From contig BRXU01000006.1 in the NCBI GenBank assembly GCA_030267565.1, positions 3,088,001-3,152,000 on the forward strand: a stretch of 64,000 nt of DNA, in the 5' to 3' direction. Both the position numbers and the translations under genes were made by a program. The notes below the pieces were generated by a model, which saw only the letters and a list, made by a program, of their open reading frames with translations, made no database searches and was not told the DNA's origin. Below, in pieces: positions 10,467-20,800 of this stretch. Positions within the stretch are counted from its first letter, which is position 1, and the number at the start of each line of letters is the position of its first letter. The DNA is from Pleodorina starrii. Its lineage: Eukaryota; Chlorophyta; Chlorophyceae; Chlamydomonadales; Volvocaceae.

Positions 10467-11846
10467 TTACTTGGTATGCATGGGCGAGGCGCCGAAGAGG
10501 TGCTGGTTCATTCGCGCGTACACTCTTCTATTACATACCGTCACCCATGCCAACCCGACACGCAGGGATCGGCCCAACCATCGATTGGCCCACCTGTGCG
10601 CTTCCTCCACCCGCCGCTGCTCCTCCCCCCGCCGCTGCATCACCACCAACTCCCTCACCAGCTCCTGGAGCTGCCGCTGCCTCGCGCCCTCCCGCTCTCG
10701 CGCTGCCCCCCCTCGCGCCCTCCCGCCCTCCCGCTCCAGCTCTGCCGCCACGGCATTGTGGTGCCGCTTCGGCTCTGCACTGGAACAAAGCACCGCTGCT
10801 GTCGGCACCGCCGTCGGGTCGCCGTCAACATCCTCCGCCGGTTGCCCTTCCGCCTCATCGCCACGCACGTGCACTGAAGTTGTCCCGGTGGTGGCGGTGG
10901 TGGCACCGCCGCCGCCGTCGCCGTGGCTTCCGGAGGTTGCACACGCTATTGGGTCCGGCAGCATCCCGCCATGGCAGCTGGAATGTCCATGATCTGCGTC
11001 GCCTCCGTGGCCGTTTAGCCGCTGTCGCTTCTGCGGCTGCGTGTCGGTGGGCAGCGGTGGAAGTGGCAGTGGCGGCGCCAGCGACCAGTTGTTGCACCAC
11101 AACAGTGGGCCGCTCTCTGCCAGCTGCTGCTGCTGCTGTTGCCCTGGATGCTGCGGCCGAGACTGAAGCTGAAGCTGCTGTCGATGCAGGTGCAGCTGCA
11201 GCTGCTGTTCCGGTTGTTGTTCCTGTTGTTGTTGCTGCAGCTGTTGTTCCAGTCGGGCGGCCAGTGCGTCCCGTTCCGACCTCAGCTGAGCCACCTGCTC
11301 CTCCAACCGACGGACCCGTGGGCCCACCGCCGCAGCCACCGCCGCCGACGCTGCACGCTGGCTGTGAACGTCCTCAGCCGCCTCGTCAAGCTGCCGTACC
11401 GCCTCGTCCCGCTGCCACTCCGCCTCGTCCTTTTGCCGTACGGCTTCGTCCCGCTGCCGTACTGCCTCTGCCAGGCAGCGCTGCGCCTCGTCCCACTGCA
11501 GTACGGCCTCATCCCGCGCCTGTTCGGCCGCCTCCCGTGCGGCCTGCGCCTCTTGGAGCGCCTTGCGTAGACGGTGCTGCTCCGTCATGAGGCCCGCAAT
11601 GTACTGCATCACCCACATCCACCCATAGAGTGATGCGGCATATTGCAAGCGAGAGAGCAAGAGGGCGAGTGAGCGAACGGAAGAGTGATGAACGAGCTGG
11701 GGCCAGTCGCAAGATTTACCCACTGCTACATATACGGTTAGAGCTGCACACCCATCCACCATGCCGACCATCCTCAGGTTCTGGGCCACCACACACCCGG
11801 CCGTGAAGAACAAGTCATCGGCGTCCCATGAGATAGAGCAGCACAT
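10467..11846 (-). CDS. Coiled-coil, Gln-rich protein; partial copy of the SET gene 3' exons
   Basis: An open stretch of 459 codons from an ATG at 11846. WDADDLFF...AQNLRM matches the penultimate-exon end WDDDDSFF...DQNLRQ of the SET-like gene at 16954-16880. After a likely intron (GTCGG donor near 11782, acceptor TGATGCAG before YIAGLMTEQ at about 11607), a long coiled coil of repeated RDEAV/KDEAE heptads follows. Then come a poly-Gln tract, a QKRQRL basic patch and a Glu/Arg-rich helix, in the same order as exon 12 of the SET gene. The frame equivalent to VLLRW upstream of WDADD is shifted, so the copy either begins at this internal ATG or is decaying. It could also be the 3' part of the gene at 12028-13081. 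Confidence 0.5.
   Translation of the reverse strand: MCCSISWDADDLFFTAGCVVAQNLRMVGMVDGCAALTVYVAVGKSCDWPQLVHHSSVRSLALLLSRLQYAASLYGWMWVMQYIAGLMTEQHRLRKALQEAQAAREAAEQARDEAVLQWDEAQRCLAEAVRQRDEAVRQKDEAEWQRDEAVRQLDEAAEDVHSQRAASAAVAAAVGPRVRRLEEQVAQLRSERDALAARLEQQLQQQQQEQQPEQQLQLHLHRQQLQLQSRPQHPGQQQQQQLAESGPLLWCNNWSLAPPLPLPPLPTDTQPQKRQRLNGHGGDADHGHSSCHGGMLPDPIACATSGSHGDGGGGATTATTGTTSVHVRGDEAEGQPAEDVDGDPTAVPTAAVLCSSAEPKRHHNAVAAELEREGGRARGGAAREREGARQRQLQELVRELVVMQRRGEEQRRVEEAHRWANRWLGRSLRVGLAWVTVCNRRVYARMNQHLFGASPMHTK
11238..11387. repeat. 150-base block identical to 16105-16254
   Basis: By eye, every base from CAGCTGTTG to GCCTCGTC is identical in the two coiled-coil exons, while flanking sequence has diverged clearly. 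It encodes the AAEDVHSQRAASAAV...LEEQVAQLRSERDALAA segment in both genes. Confidence 0.9.
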
Positions 11847-12027
11847 GGCGAGGTTTGCAAGGAAGCCGCCCCGCCCACTTATCCCCCTTGGCCGGCAACG
11901 TCACATCGGCCAAAAATGCTATGGGTCATCATCTATCACTGTCTTGCTTGCTTGCGTGCAAGCGCCATGTGTCCAATGGGCGACATATCGGGCATGCACC
12001 GAAACCAAAGACCTAGCTCGCTCTCAC

Positions 12028-13081
12028 CTCTCCACCCTGCTGGTCGCCGCCCGAGAGTCCTGCCGCCTCCATTTCCATCGGGTCGGCTCCGCTGGCCTGC
12101 TGCACGGCAGTCTGCAGCCACACCGGTGGTCATGTGCAGGTGGGCAAAACAGGGCCAGACCTTGGATGGGACCTCGGCCCAGCATGCGTGACTGACAACC
12201 GGAAGCCATGACACTCATGCAATACGGTGAGAGAGGGTTATTAGGTGCATCTATCACGCATGGGAGCACCCTCGCTCTCGCTCGGCGGCATCGAGAGGAG
12301 GTGTTGACAGTAGCACAGCTGCTTGGCGTGCAGATGTACCGGTATCGACACACAAAACCCTGAGCCTAAAACCCTAAGCCTTGCCCCACCCCCACCACCC
12401 GACAAACAGGAATGTGCACCCTGGCCCCACCCCATCCAGCCCGGCCCCCCCATCCCGCCCTGCACACACAATTGCTAAGTGTGTGATCCTAATTTGGTTA
12501 CCTTCCAGAACTCAAACCATGCGATCTGCCGCCAGTGGAACTTGTGCATTGGTCGGCTGTTTCCCGGCAGAAACATCTTGCCAATACCAGCCCAGCCAAT
12601 CTGCCCTTCGTTTGGCCAGCTCTCATCCGCAAGCTTGAGTGCCACCTCGGCGGCCCTCTCCGAGTCGACATCGTAGCCCCTGGCCCGCAGCTCCCTGGCA
12701 GCCCATTTCTTTGCACCACTGTACAAGTACCTCCTAATCTCCACAGTGTTGCCGGACAGCTGCAGGATCTCCATCAGGGTCTGCGCCTGCGGGTGATAAT
12801 TTTCCAGTCAGGTCCGCACGGACTGCTGATAGTCACTATACTACTGGACTTGCCTTGAAATCCTGTCCCACGAATGTCATGTTGAATATCTCCCGCGGGG
12901 AAGCATGCACTGGGGTCTTGGCCTGGCGGCCATCATTCAGCACTATCACCGAATTGGCTTCGAAATCTGCAACATAACTTGCGATCTCAAAGAGTGCTAT
13001 ATCACGCGCGGCCTTGTTTTCCTGTGCTTGTTCAATGCAACTCCGTGCTACGCCTACTAAATCAGAGAATTGCGTGGTCAT
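12028..13081 (-). CDS. Uncharacterised protein, at least three exons
   Basis: ATG at 13081. Exon 1 (13081-12854) ends at an AAG|GCAAGT donor, a GC-AG intron. Exon 2 (12786-12502) encodes a Trp-rich segment, with GAKKWAARELRARGYDVDSE, WPNEGQIGWAGIGKMF and HWRQIAWFEFWK. Exon 3 (12111-12028) is short and acidic, ending GGE|GTGAGA. All three are in phase (76+95+28 codons). Amino-acid composition is balanced and unlike the repeat-driven frames nearby, so I regard it as a real gene, but I do not recognise a family. The next exon is unclear: the following sequence is the SET-gene-like copy, and joining it in phase meets a stop. Confidence 0.55.
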
Positions 13082-14868
13082 GTCCGCTTAGTATGGCTAG
13101 CTAATAGGAGACCAAAGCTGTTGGGACACAGATGATAAACTGATACAACGCCAACCACTTATGTAAATACCATTTATGTGCGTGGGAACAGTGCTCGAGT
13201 ATGCGTGCCGCACTATTTTCGAAAATAGTACGACATACGAGTGCACCTGTCCGCTGTCTCTCGCGACAGGCTCCCGAATGAGCTTCTCAAAGACAACTGT
13301 CGGCTATCTACTTCTGCATAAACTCAACATGTACCTTGTGTTAGAAGCAAAGGCTTATCCCGCGAATGCTCAGGAGCCAAGGTTCCGCTAAAAAGAGCCG
13401 AGTGCTCAGAAGCCAAGGTTACCCATCCTTAGAGTGAGCCGTCCTCAGCGTCCATGTATGTGGCCTCCCCACCCCCGCAAGGGGTTTTTACCCTACACGA
13501 TTGCCATGCACTGTGACCACCGTCCACAAGGGGCGGGGTCGTACGGCATTGGTCTCAATACGACTTTTATTCACCAAAGGCTTATTACCCCGTGGATGCT
13601 GGCTTAGAATTTGCCGTCTTGCCACGTGGCCAGACCTCACCGCAAACACTGCAAACCCACAAGCGAGCACATACACCTCTTGGGGCTGCTAATCCCTGGG
13701 AAATACCTGAGAGATGGGGCACTGAATTTGTGACAGCAAGATTGCAAGTTCGGTTCCGACCTTCACAGGGGGCTGGGTGACTGATGGGAGCCCAGGAGTG
13801 GGATGAACAGCAGGTAATCGCATCTTTAGCCATGTCCCTGTCCCCCGCACTGGAGGAACTCTAACGTCGATGAATGTCCAACAATGGTGTGTCCTGGCAT
13901 ATCCGGGAAGAATGTGTGCGGGTGCCCAGATGCGATCCGAGTGAGACGGAGCCCAGGCACGGAGGGGTGGGAAACACAACCCATTGAAGTCAAAATGCTT
14001 TCACCACGGTAGTGGTCTGTACCCACCGACGAGGCATCAGTCTGCTCCCTTAACACACGCTAGGGCTTACGGTCCAGCGTATACTATCCTTTCCTTTCCT
14101 CTTCGAGCTGATAACCCAACCGATTCAATACCGACAGAAGGTCGTCGATGCCACACGTAAGGTCCTGGTCCACACAGGCTGTACACCCACTCACCCAGCA
14201 TGGTAACTTGAATAATCACGCATCACGCCCGGCACCCGGGTCAGCAGTCGGCATCCGACCACAAGCCATGTGGTCAACAGCCCACCGGGCTGGGCCTTAC
14301 TTCACGTTAATTTATCGTGTGGATGACTACCTCAGGGCCACACCCCCTACCTGGCCCCCATTGCCACAACAGCCCGTGTGAATCCCAGCCGCCCCGCGGT
14401 TCCAAGTCCATTCACAACCCTCAAAATAAACCAACGCAGTTGGGCTTATGCAGTCTTGCTTAAGCTCTGCTGTCCGTCACAGCAGACAGCCGGCGGTGGC
14501 GGTTGTCATTGTTATGATTGAGCAGCAGCATCAGTCTGCAGGACTGGGTGCCGCGGCAGCCGGCACTGGACCCCGGTCAAGCCACTGCCAGTAGTGCCGC
14601 CAAGGCGGGAGGTGGAAACATGCTCTGTTCGGGTGCCATGCGTGCACCCTAATCTTTTTGCCGTGAGCCCATGACTGCCGCCGGCTGTGGCGACCAGCGC
14701 CAGCGCCTACCCGCATGTGAAGCCGCTGTCGGCCACAGGTGGCGGTGCTACCTAAATGTACGGTATGTCACGTCCGGTAGACAATCACGAAGCGTCTTGG
14801 TTCGTCTGGTTCGATTGTCCGGTAGACAATCACGAAGCGTTAGCTACTGCCTTTGCCGAACGTGGACG
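13082..14868. other. Intergenic between the SET gene and the downstream gene
   Basis: This holds the 3' flank of the SET-like gene and the 5' flank of the gene starting at 13081. Frames in 13488-14056 and 14531-14716 are short, overlapping and without motifs. Confidence 0.45.
14773..14840. repeat. Pair of 23-base direct repeats
   Basis: TCCGGTAGACAATCACGAAG and the next three bases occur at 14773-14795 and again at 14818-14840, a 45-base period, immediately 3' of the SET gene stop codon and probably within its 3' untranslated region. Confidence 0.8.
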
Positions 14869-17800
14869 CTAATGGCTTCCGCCGCTTCCGCCGCTTCCGC
14901 CACCGCCACCGTGGCCAGTGGTGGCCCCAAGCAGTTGCCGCTCCAGCTGTGTCGCCCGCAACCTGCGTGCAGGCGCGCGGAGGCAGGCACATGTCGGGCA
15001 GGCACGCCGGGGGAGGAGGGAGAGGGTGCGACGAAGGCTGGTCTACTTTATTAGGCGGAATGCTGGCTTGAGGGCGAGCGCATGTGGACGGGCTGCTGGG
15101 CCGGGACCCGCTTCATCTGGCCTCGGGTGCCGTGAGCCCGGGGCACCTGGGGCTGGGGCCCGGGGCCTGCTTCAGATGGCCCCTGGCCTGTTTCAGCAGG
15201 ACGCCGTGCAGAACAACGCCGAAACACGAGACGCCAAACAACACATTCATCCAGCTTGTCCGTCCCGCCAGATTTTGGGGGGACGGGAAAGCTGGCATGT
15301 CTTTCCAGCTTTCCCCTCCGAGGCAAGAAAGACCAACCGCAGCGAAGTTGTAACCGAAATGACGTTGGTGAACGGACCCAGCAACCCCAGGCCTGGGCCT
15401 TCAGATGGACCCAACCCAACACTGCTGGATCAGCCACCCCATAAGCCCCTATACCTGCTCGCCTCGAGCTCCCGCTGCACCTCCGACAACCGCGCCGCCG
15501 CCTCCTCCGCCTGCCGCCGCGCCTCCACCAACTCCTCCTCCAGCCGCTGCATCCGCCGCCGCCCCGCGCCCTCCCGCAGCTCCAGCGCCGCCGCCAGCTC
15601 CGCCGCCGCGGCGTCGTGCAGCCGCTTCGCGTCTGCGTAGCGCCGCAGCACTGCGGCCGCCGCCGCTGGGTCGCCATAGGCATCCTCCGGCTCCGCCACC
15701 GCCTCATCAACGCACACGTGACCTGACGTCATCACAGCGGCGGCGGCGGCGCCGCCGCCGTGGCTTCCGGCGGCGGCGCCCGCCGCCGCCATTGAGTCCA
15801 GTTCGCCGTCTAGCCGCCGTCGCTTCTGCGGTGACGGGTCGGTGGGCGGCGGCGGCGGCAGTGCACAGTCGTGCCGCAGCACCTCTACCGAGCCGCTCTC
15901 CGCCGGCTGCTGCTGCGGCTTCTGTTGCTGTTGTTGCTCTGGGTGCTGCTGCCGCTCAGCCTGAAGCTGAAGCTGCTGCTGCTGCTGCTGTGGTTGCTGT
16001 GGTTGGTGGTGGCTCAGCAGCTGTTGCGAATGGTGCGGGAGTTGTGGATGCCGTTGCTCTTGTTGGTGTGGATGCAAATGTTCCTGTTGTTCTTGATGTT
16101 GCCGCAGCTGTTGTTCCAGTCGGGCGGCCAGTGCGTCCCGTTCCGACCTCAGCTGAGCCACCTGCTCCTCCAACCGACGGACCCGTGGGCCCACCGCCGC
16201 AGCCACCGCCGCCGACGCTGCACGCTGGCTGTGAACGTCCTCAGCCGCCTCGTCGCGCTGCCGTACCGCCTCGTCGCGCTGCCGCTCCGCCTCCTCCAAG
16301 CGCCGCTCCGCCTCGTCCTTTTGCCGTACGGCCTCTTCGCGGCCCTGTACGGCTGTCTCCCGTGCGGCCTGCGCCTCACGGTGCGCCTTTCGTAGGAGCG
16401 CCAACTGCCGGCGCTGCTCCGAAGCCTTGGCCTCCGCCGTGTCGCGCTCCGCCGTGAGGCCCCGGATGAACAGGTACTGCGGCGAAAGCACGCGTAGAGA
16501 TGGCCGAGGAAGCGAATTGAGATTCGAAGCAGGGCCAGCAGAAGCAGGGTGTTCACAGTTCGGTTGCGCCGCTAGCTGTGTGTATGTGTGTATGTGTGTG
16601 CAGAGTCGCCCGGTCTGTGCTACAGAACCGTGGCGCGAGCGGTATGGAGCGCATTGGTACTGGTATTGCCGCACGCAACAAGGGTTGTTTTAGGGTTTAA
16701 GGGTTTTTTTGGTGTTGCGGACTTTTCCAGTCGTGTCGGTCCTTGCAGCGCGTGAACACAACAGCGTTCCAGGTACGCGCCACACCACTCTATCCCTTCA
16801 AACCCACCCACCCTCCTGCCCATCCACCCATCCATCCATCCATCCACCTCGCTCACCGCACCATCCACACCGCACCGACCTGTCTCAGGTTTTGGTCCGC
16901 CACTGCGAAGAACGAATCGTCATCGTCCCACCGGAGCAACACCTCTTCACCCTCCTGCACGTCCGCGCACACAGGGGCGGCAAGGGCGGGGCGGCAGGCA
17001 GCAGGCGTGGGCAAGGGCGGGGCGGGGGGCGGCAAGGGCGCAGCTGGGGCGCAGCGGCAAGGGTGGCGCGCCGGTCAGGGCGAGGCGGTGGGCGAAGCAA
17101 GGGGGCGAGGCGGGGAATCGCCCAGATCCGACCACATTACATCAGATCAGGAAATGAGGAGACGTACCTTTCCTGCACGTCATCTATCTAGCTTTCACAG
17201 AGAATGGTTGACTGCAGGAGGCAGCCGCGCCCAGCACCAACGGCTGCTGCTCACCTTCAGGGCGGTCGAGGTGACCACGACCGTTACAATGCCGTACACG
17301 TACGTCGACTTGTCCGGATCATCGCCGGCTCCAGCGCCCGCCGCGCCGCGGCCGGCGCCACTCGTCGAAGAGACCGACGGCGCAGGCGCCGCCGACGCCG
17401 CTCCCGCCGCGGCGGCGGCGCCAGGCTGCGACGGCGCCGCCGCAACGGCGGCGGCGGCCGCGCGCAGGACCTCCAGTCCCTGTGCGGCCTCTCCCGAGCC
17501 GCCGCCACCGCCGCCACCGCCTGCCCCAGTCGCCTCAACGCTGGCCCGCAAGCGAGATAAACGGACCTGGGGGGGGGAACCAAGATGACACCGCAGCGGC
17601 GGAACGGAGGCGACGCGAGCCAACGGATCCCGCAAACGGACCCGGGGCAAAGCCGGCTAGCTAGAAGGGACATACATTCGGAGCGCATCCGATAACAGCA
17701 GCAGCGGCAGCAGCCGCAGCCGCAAGAGCCGCAAACACAGGAAACGGAACGCCCAAACAGCAGGGTATGCGGACCCGTAGAGGCAGAAGGAGAGGGAGAC

Positions 17801-20800
17801 GTTGGTAGAGAGATAGGTACGCGGTCAGCAAGAGAGAGAGACGGAGAGAGACAGACATGGAGATGGAAGGAGCGGCAAGAGCCTGCCTTCCCAGCCACCG
17901 CCGCGCCTCTCTCCCCTCTTCCCTCCTCCCTCCCCTCCTCGCCTTGAAGACGCAGGGGATGACGGCGGCGTTGTTGGCCCTGTCCCGATAGGCCCGGCAG
18001 TTGCAGTCGCCCCGCTCGCCGCCTCCAACCCCCACGGCGCCGGGCTTCAGGCTGGCACAGGCGCCCCTGCGGAGCGGAGCGGAGCGGAGGCGGCAGAGGA
18101 GGCGGTCGAGGAGGCGGTCGTCAAGAGGGCCGGCGAGGCGGCCGGGGGAGGCAGCCAGACTGCCGGGAGATTAATATTTCACGCCGGCCCGACCTCGCCC
18201 CCCTTTCCGAGCCGGCCCGCCTGCCGGAGAGAGCGAGCCCCGCCCTCTCAGCCGAGCAGCCTGCGCAGTCCCTTCGAGCGAGCGACGCGTGGTGGCCGGC
18301 GGCGGCTCACCAGAACTTGGGCGCGTTGGCCTCCGCCAGCGGGCAGCTCGCCGGGTCGCCCACCACCACCAGACTGTCGCGGGACGGCGCGGCGTTTGGA
18401 GCCACCAGCTCCTGAGGGGGTGAGGTGAGGAGGAGGAGGGCCGCGGCGGGCAGGCGCGGGCGGGCGAGGACGGGAGAGGGCGGGAGATGGACCACGTGGA
18501 GGGAGGGGGGTAATGAAGATGATGCCGTGGCGGAGGGGGGGAGAGGGGCACGGCACATGTGCACGTGTGCCTGTCCCGTGGTTTCTGTTCGTGGTCCCAC
18601 GCGCGCAACATAGGCGTGCGCCTTGCGCATTACCCTTCTAGCCATCGTTCCAGGCATTGCCCCTTTCGGTGGTGCAGCGCGCATGCTTGCCTGCTCCCCC
18701 GGCGGCCCCCGCACAGGGAAGTGCAGGCCAGGCCAGGCCAGGCCAGGGCCCAATCGGGGCAGGGCAGGCAGTGCTCCGAGGCTCAAGCACCCCCCTTACA
18801 AGCTACTGACCTGCTCCGAGGCACGCGTCTCCAGGTCGTCCAGGAGGGTGAGGGTGAAGGCCGCCTTGAGGCCCTCCACACCGCTCAGGTCGCCACCAAC
18901 CTGTGGAACGAGGGGGGCAGGGGAGGGAGGGAGGGAGGGAGGGAGAGGTCCGCGGGGGGGGGGGGAAGTTGTAAGAGACGACCGCAGCGGTGGACGGTGG
19001 AAGGCAGGAGAGGAGGAGAGGAGGGGAGATTTGAGAGTGACATGCGTCATTGGTGCGGATAGGGTTTAGGGACGCCACACACACACACCCGTTACTCGCA
19101 AAACACCACCGCCACAGCCACAGCCACCACTTCCCGACTCCGCCGCGCGGCTACCAACCCACCAGTCGCTCGTCCATCTTGCCGCTCCGGAGCTCTCCCG
19201 TGTAGGCCCCCAGCAGGGCGCCCTCGGGGAGGGGTCCTGTCGTGTGGAGGGCGGCCGAGCGGCGAGCGAAGCGGCGGAAGGCGGGATGTCGAGGGGCACG
19301 GAGCCGTGACGGTGAACGGCAGCAACAGCAGCAGCAGCAGCAGCTCCAGTTAAACTATGTGACGTGTGGGCTGGGAAGCACCCTCCCTTGCCTTGCCTTG
19401 CCTTGCCCGGCATGGCGGGTGTGCCTTCCAACCCATCCACGCACTCCTCCTGCGCAATACGCCCTTCCACCCACCCACTCAAGCCTCCCATCCACCAACC
19501 CCTCCCCACAACCCCACCCATCCAGCAACCCCTCCTCACAAACCCACCCATCCACCAACCCCTCCCCGCAAACCCACCCATCCACCAACCCTTTCCCACC
19601 CACCCACCCACCACCCCCACCCACGCACCAGTTGCCACCAGCTTCTTCCGCTCCTTGACCCCCGCCAGACCCTCAAAGGGGTTACGGAAGCAGGGGTGGC
19701 AGCGGTCGCTGATGGGCTCCACACGGACGCGCCGCGGCAGGGGCCGCTTGCCGTACAGCGCCGCCATCAGCTCCTGCAGTTCGTTTTGCAAGGAGCAGGT
19801 TCCAGCGCGACGGGGCGGGGACCAATGGGGTCAATGGGGTCAGGTCAATATGGGGCCAGGTCGATATGGTGCGGGGGACAGGGCACCGCCTTTTATCATA
19901 CTCGTGTGCCGTACCTCCGAGGGCCTGAAGCACACTAACACACACCACCCTACCTTCCGTAACACTAACAAACACGAACCTACCTCCGGTACCTTCCGGC
20001 CTTACCTTCCGGCCTTACCTTCCCACATCCCACTACGTCCATATTGTCGTTGCTGTTACAGTGGGCTGGAGCGCCTTCGGAAGGGTCCTTCCCTTCACAG
20101 TCAGGCCCTTGAGGCACACGGCCCTCCCAGGACCCGAGCGCCCCCGTGCCCCCTGTTGGGTCCGTTCGCCAACGGGTCGCCTTCGCTACTGCACTGCGGT
20201 CCGTAACTCACGTCCCTCAGCTCCCAGGCTGGAGCAGCGCGATCCTACCGCACCCACCCACCCACCGCTGCGATGCCTTCCTCATTACATGACCGACCCA
20301 CCGCATCCGCCTCGGGATAGTACTTGGCGAACGGCAGCGCCGTGGGCGTGGGCGGCGCCGCCGGCCCCGCCGCTGGGCCCTGCCGGTCCTTGCCACCACG
20401 CTTGATGGACGCCCCCTTCGCGGCGGCGGCGGCGGCGGCGGCGCCGCCGCCGCCGCCCTTCTCCGGCTCCGAAAAGTACAGCCCCGGCCGTACCGACGGC
20501 GCCGTAATCAGCGCCCGCTGCGCCGCCGCCGCCGCCAGCGCCGCAACGTCTGGTCGCATGGCTCCATTGAAGGCTCGCAACAGGAGGCTGGCGGCGGCGG
20601 CGGCGCTGCCGCCGCCGCCGCCTGCGGCGTTGGTGCAGGTAGTGGCCGTGGTGGTGGCGGCCACGGCGGCGGCGGTGGTGGCGTTGCCGCCGCTGCGGCG
20701 CTGCCCGGGCGACCCAGAGACCCATGGGTCGTTTGACCTGCTGTCAGTAGGGACCAGTTGAGTGGAGGCAGAGGGACAAAGCGGCGTCATGGGCGATGAC

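Noticed and set aside
10547..11590. Plus-strand Pro/Ala/Arg-rich frame of about 350 codons
   Set aside because: It is the antisense shadow of the minus-strand coiled-coil exon, whose heptad repeats and homology to the SET gene explain the sequence.
15405..16457. Plus-strand Pro/Ala-rich frame of 350 codons
   Set aside because: It is the antisense of SET-gene exon 12; splice phases of that gene fit on the minus strand.
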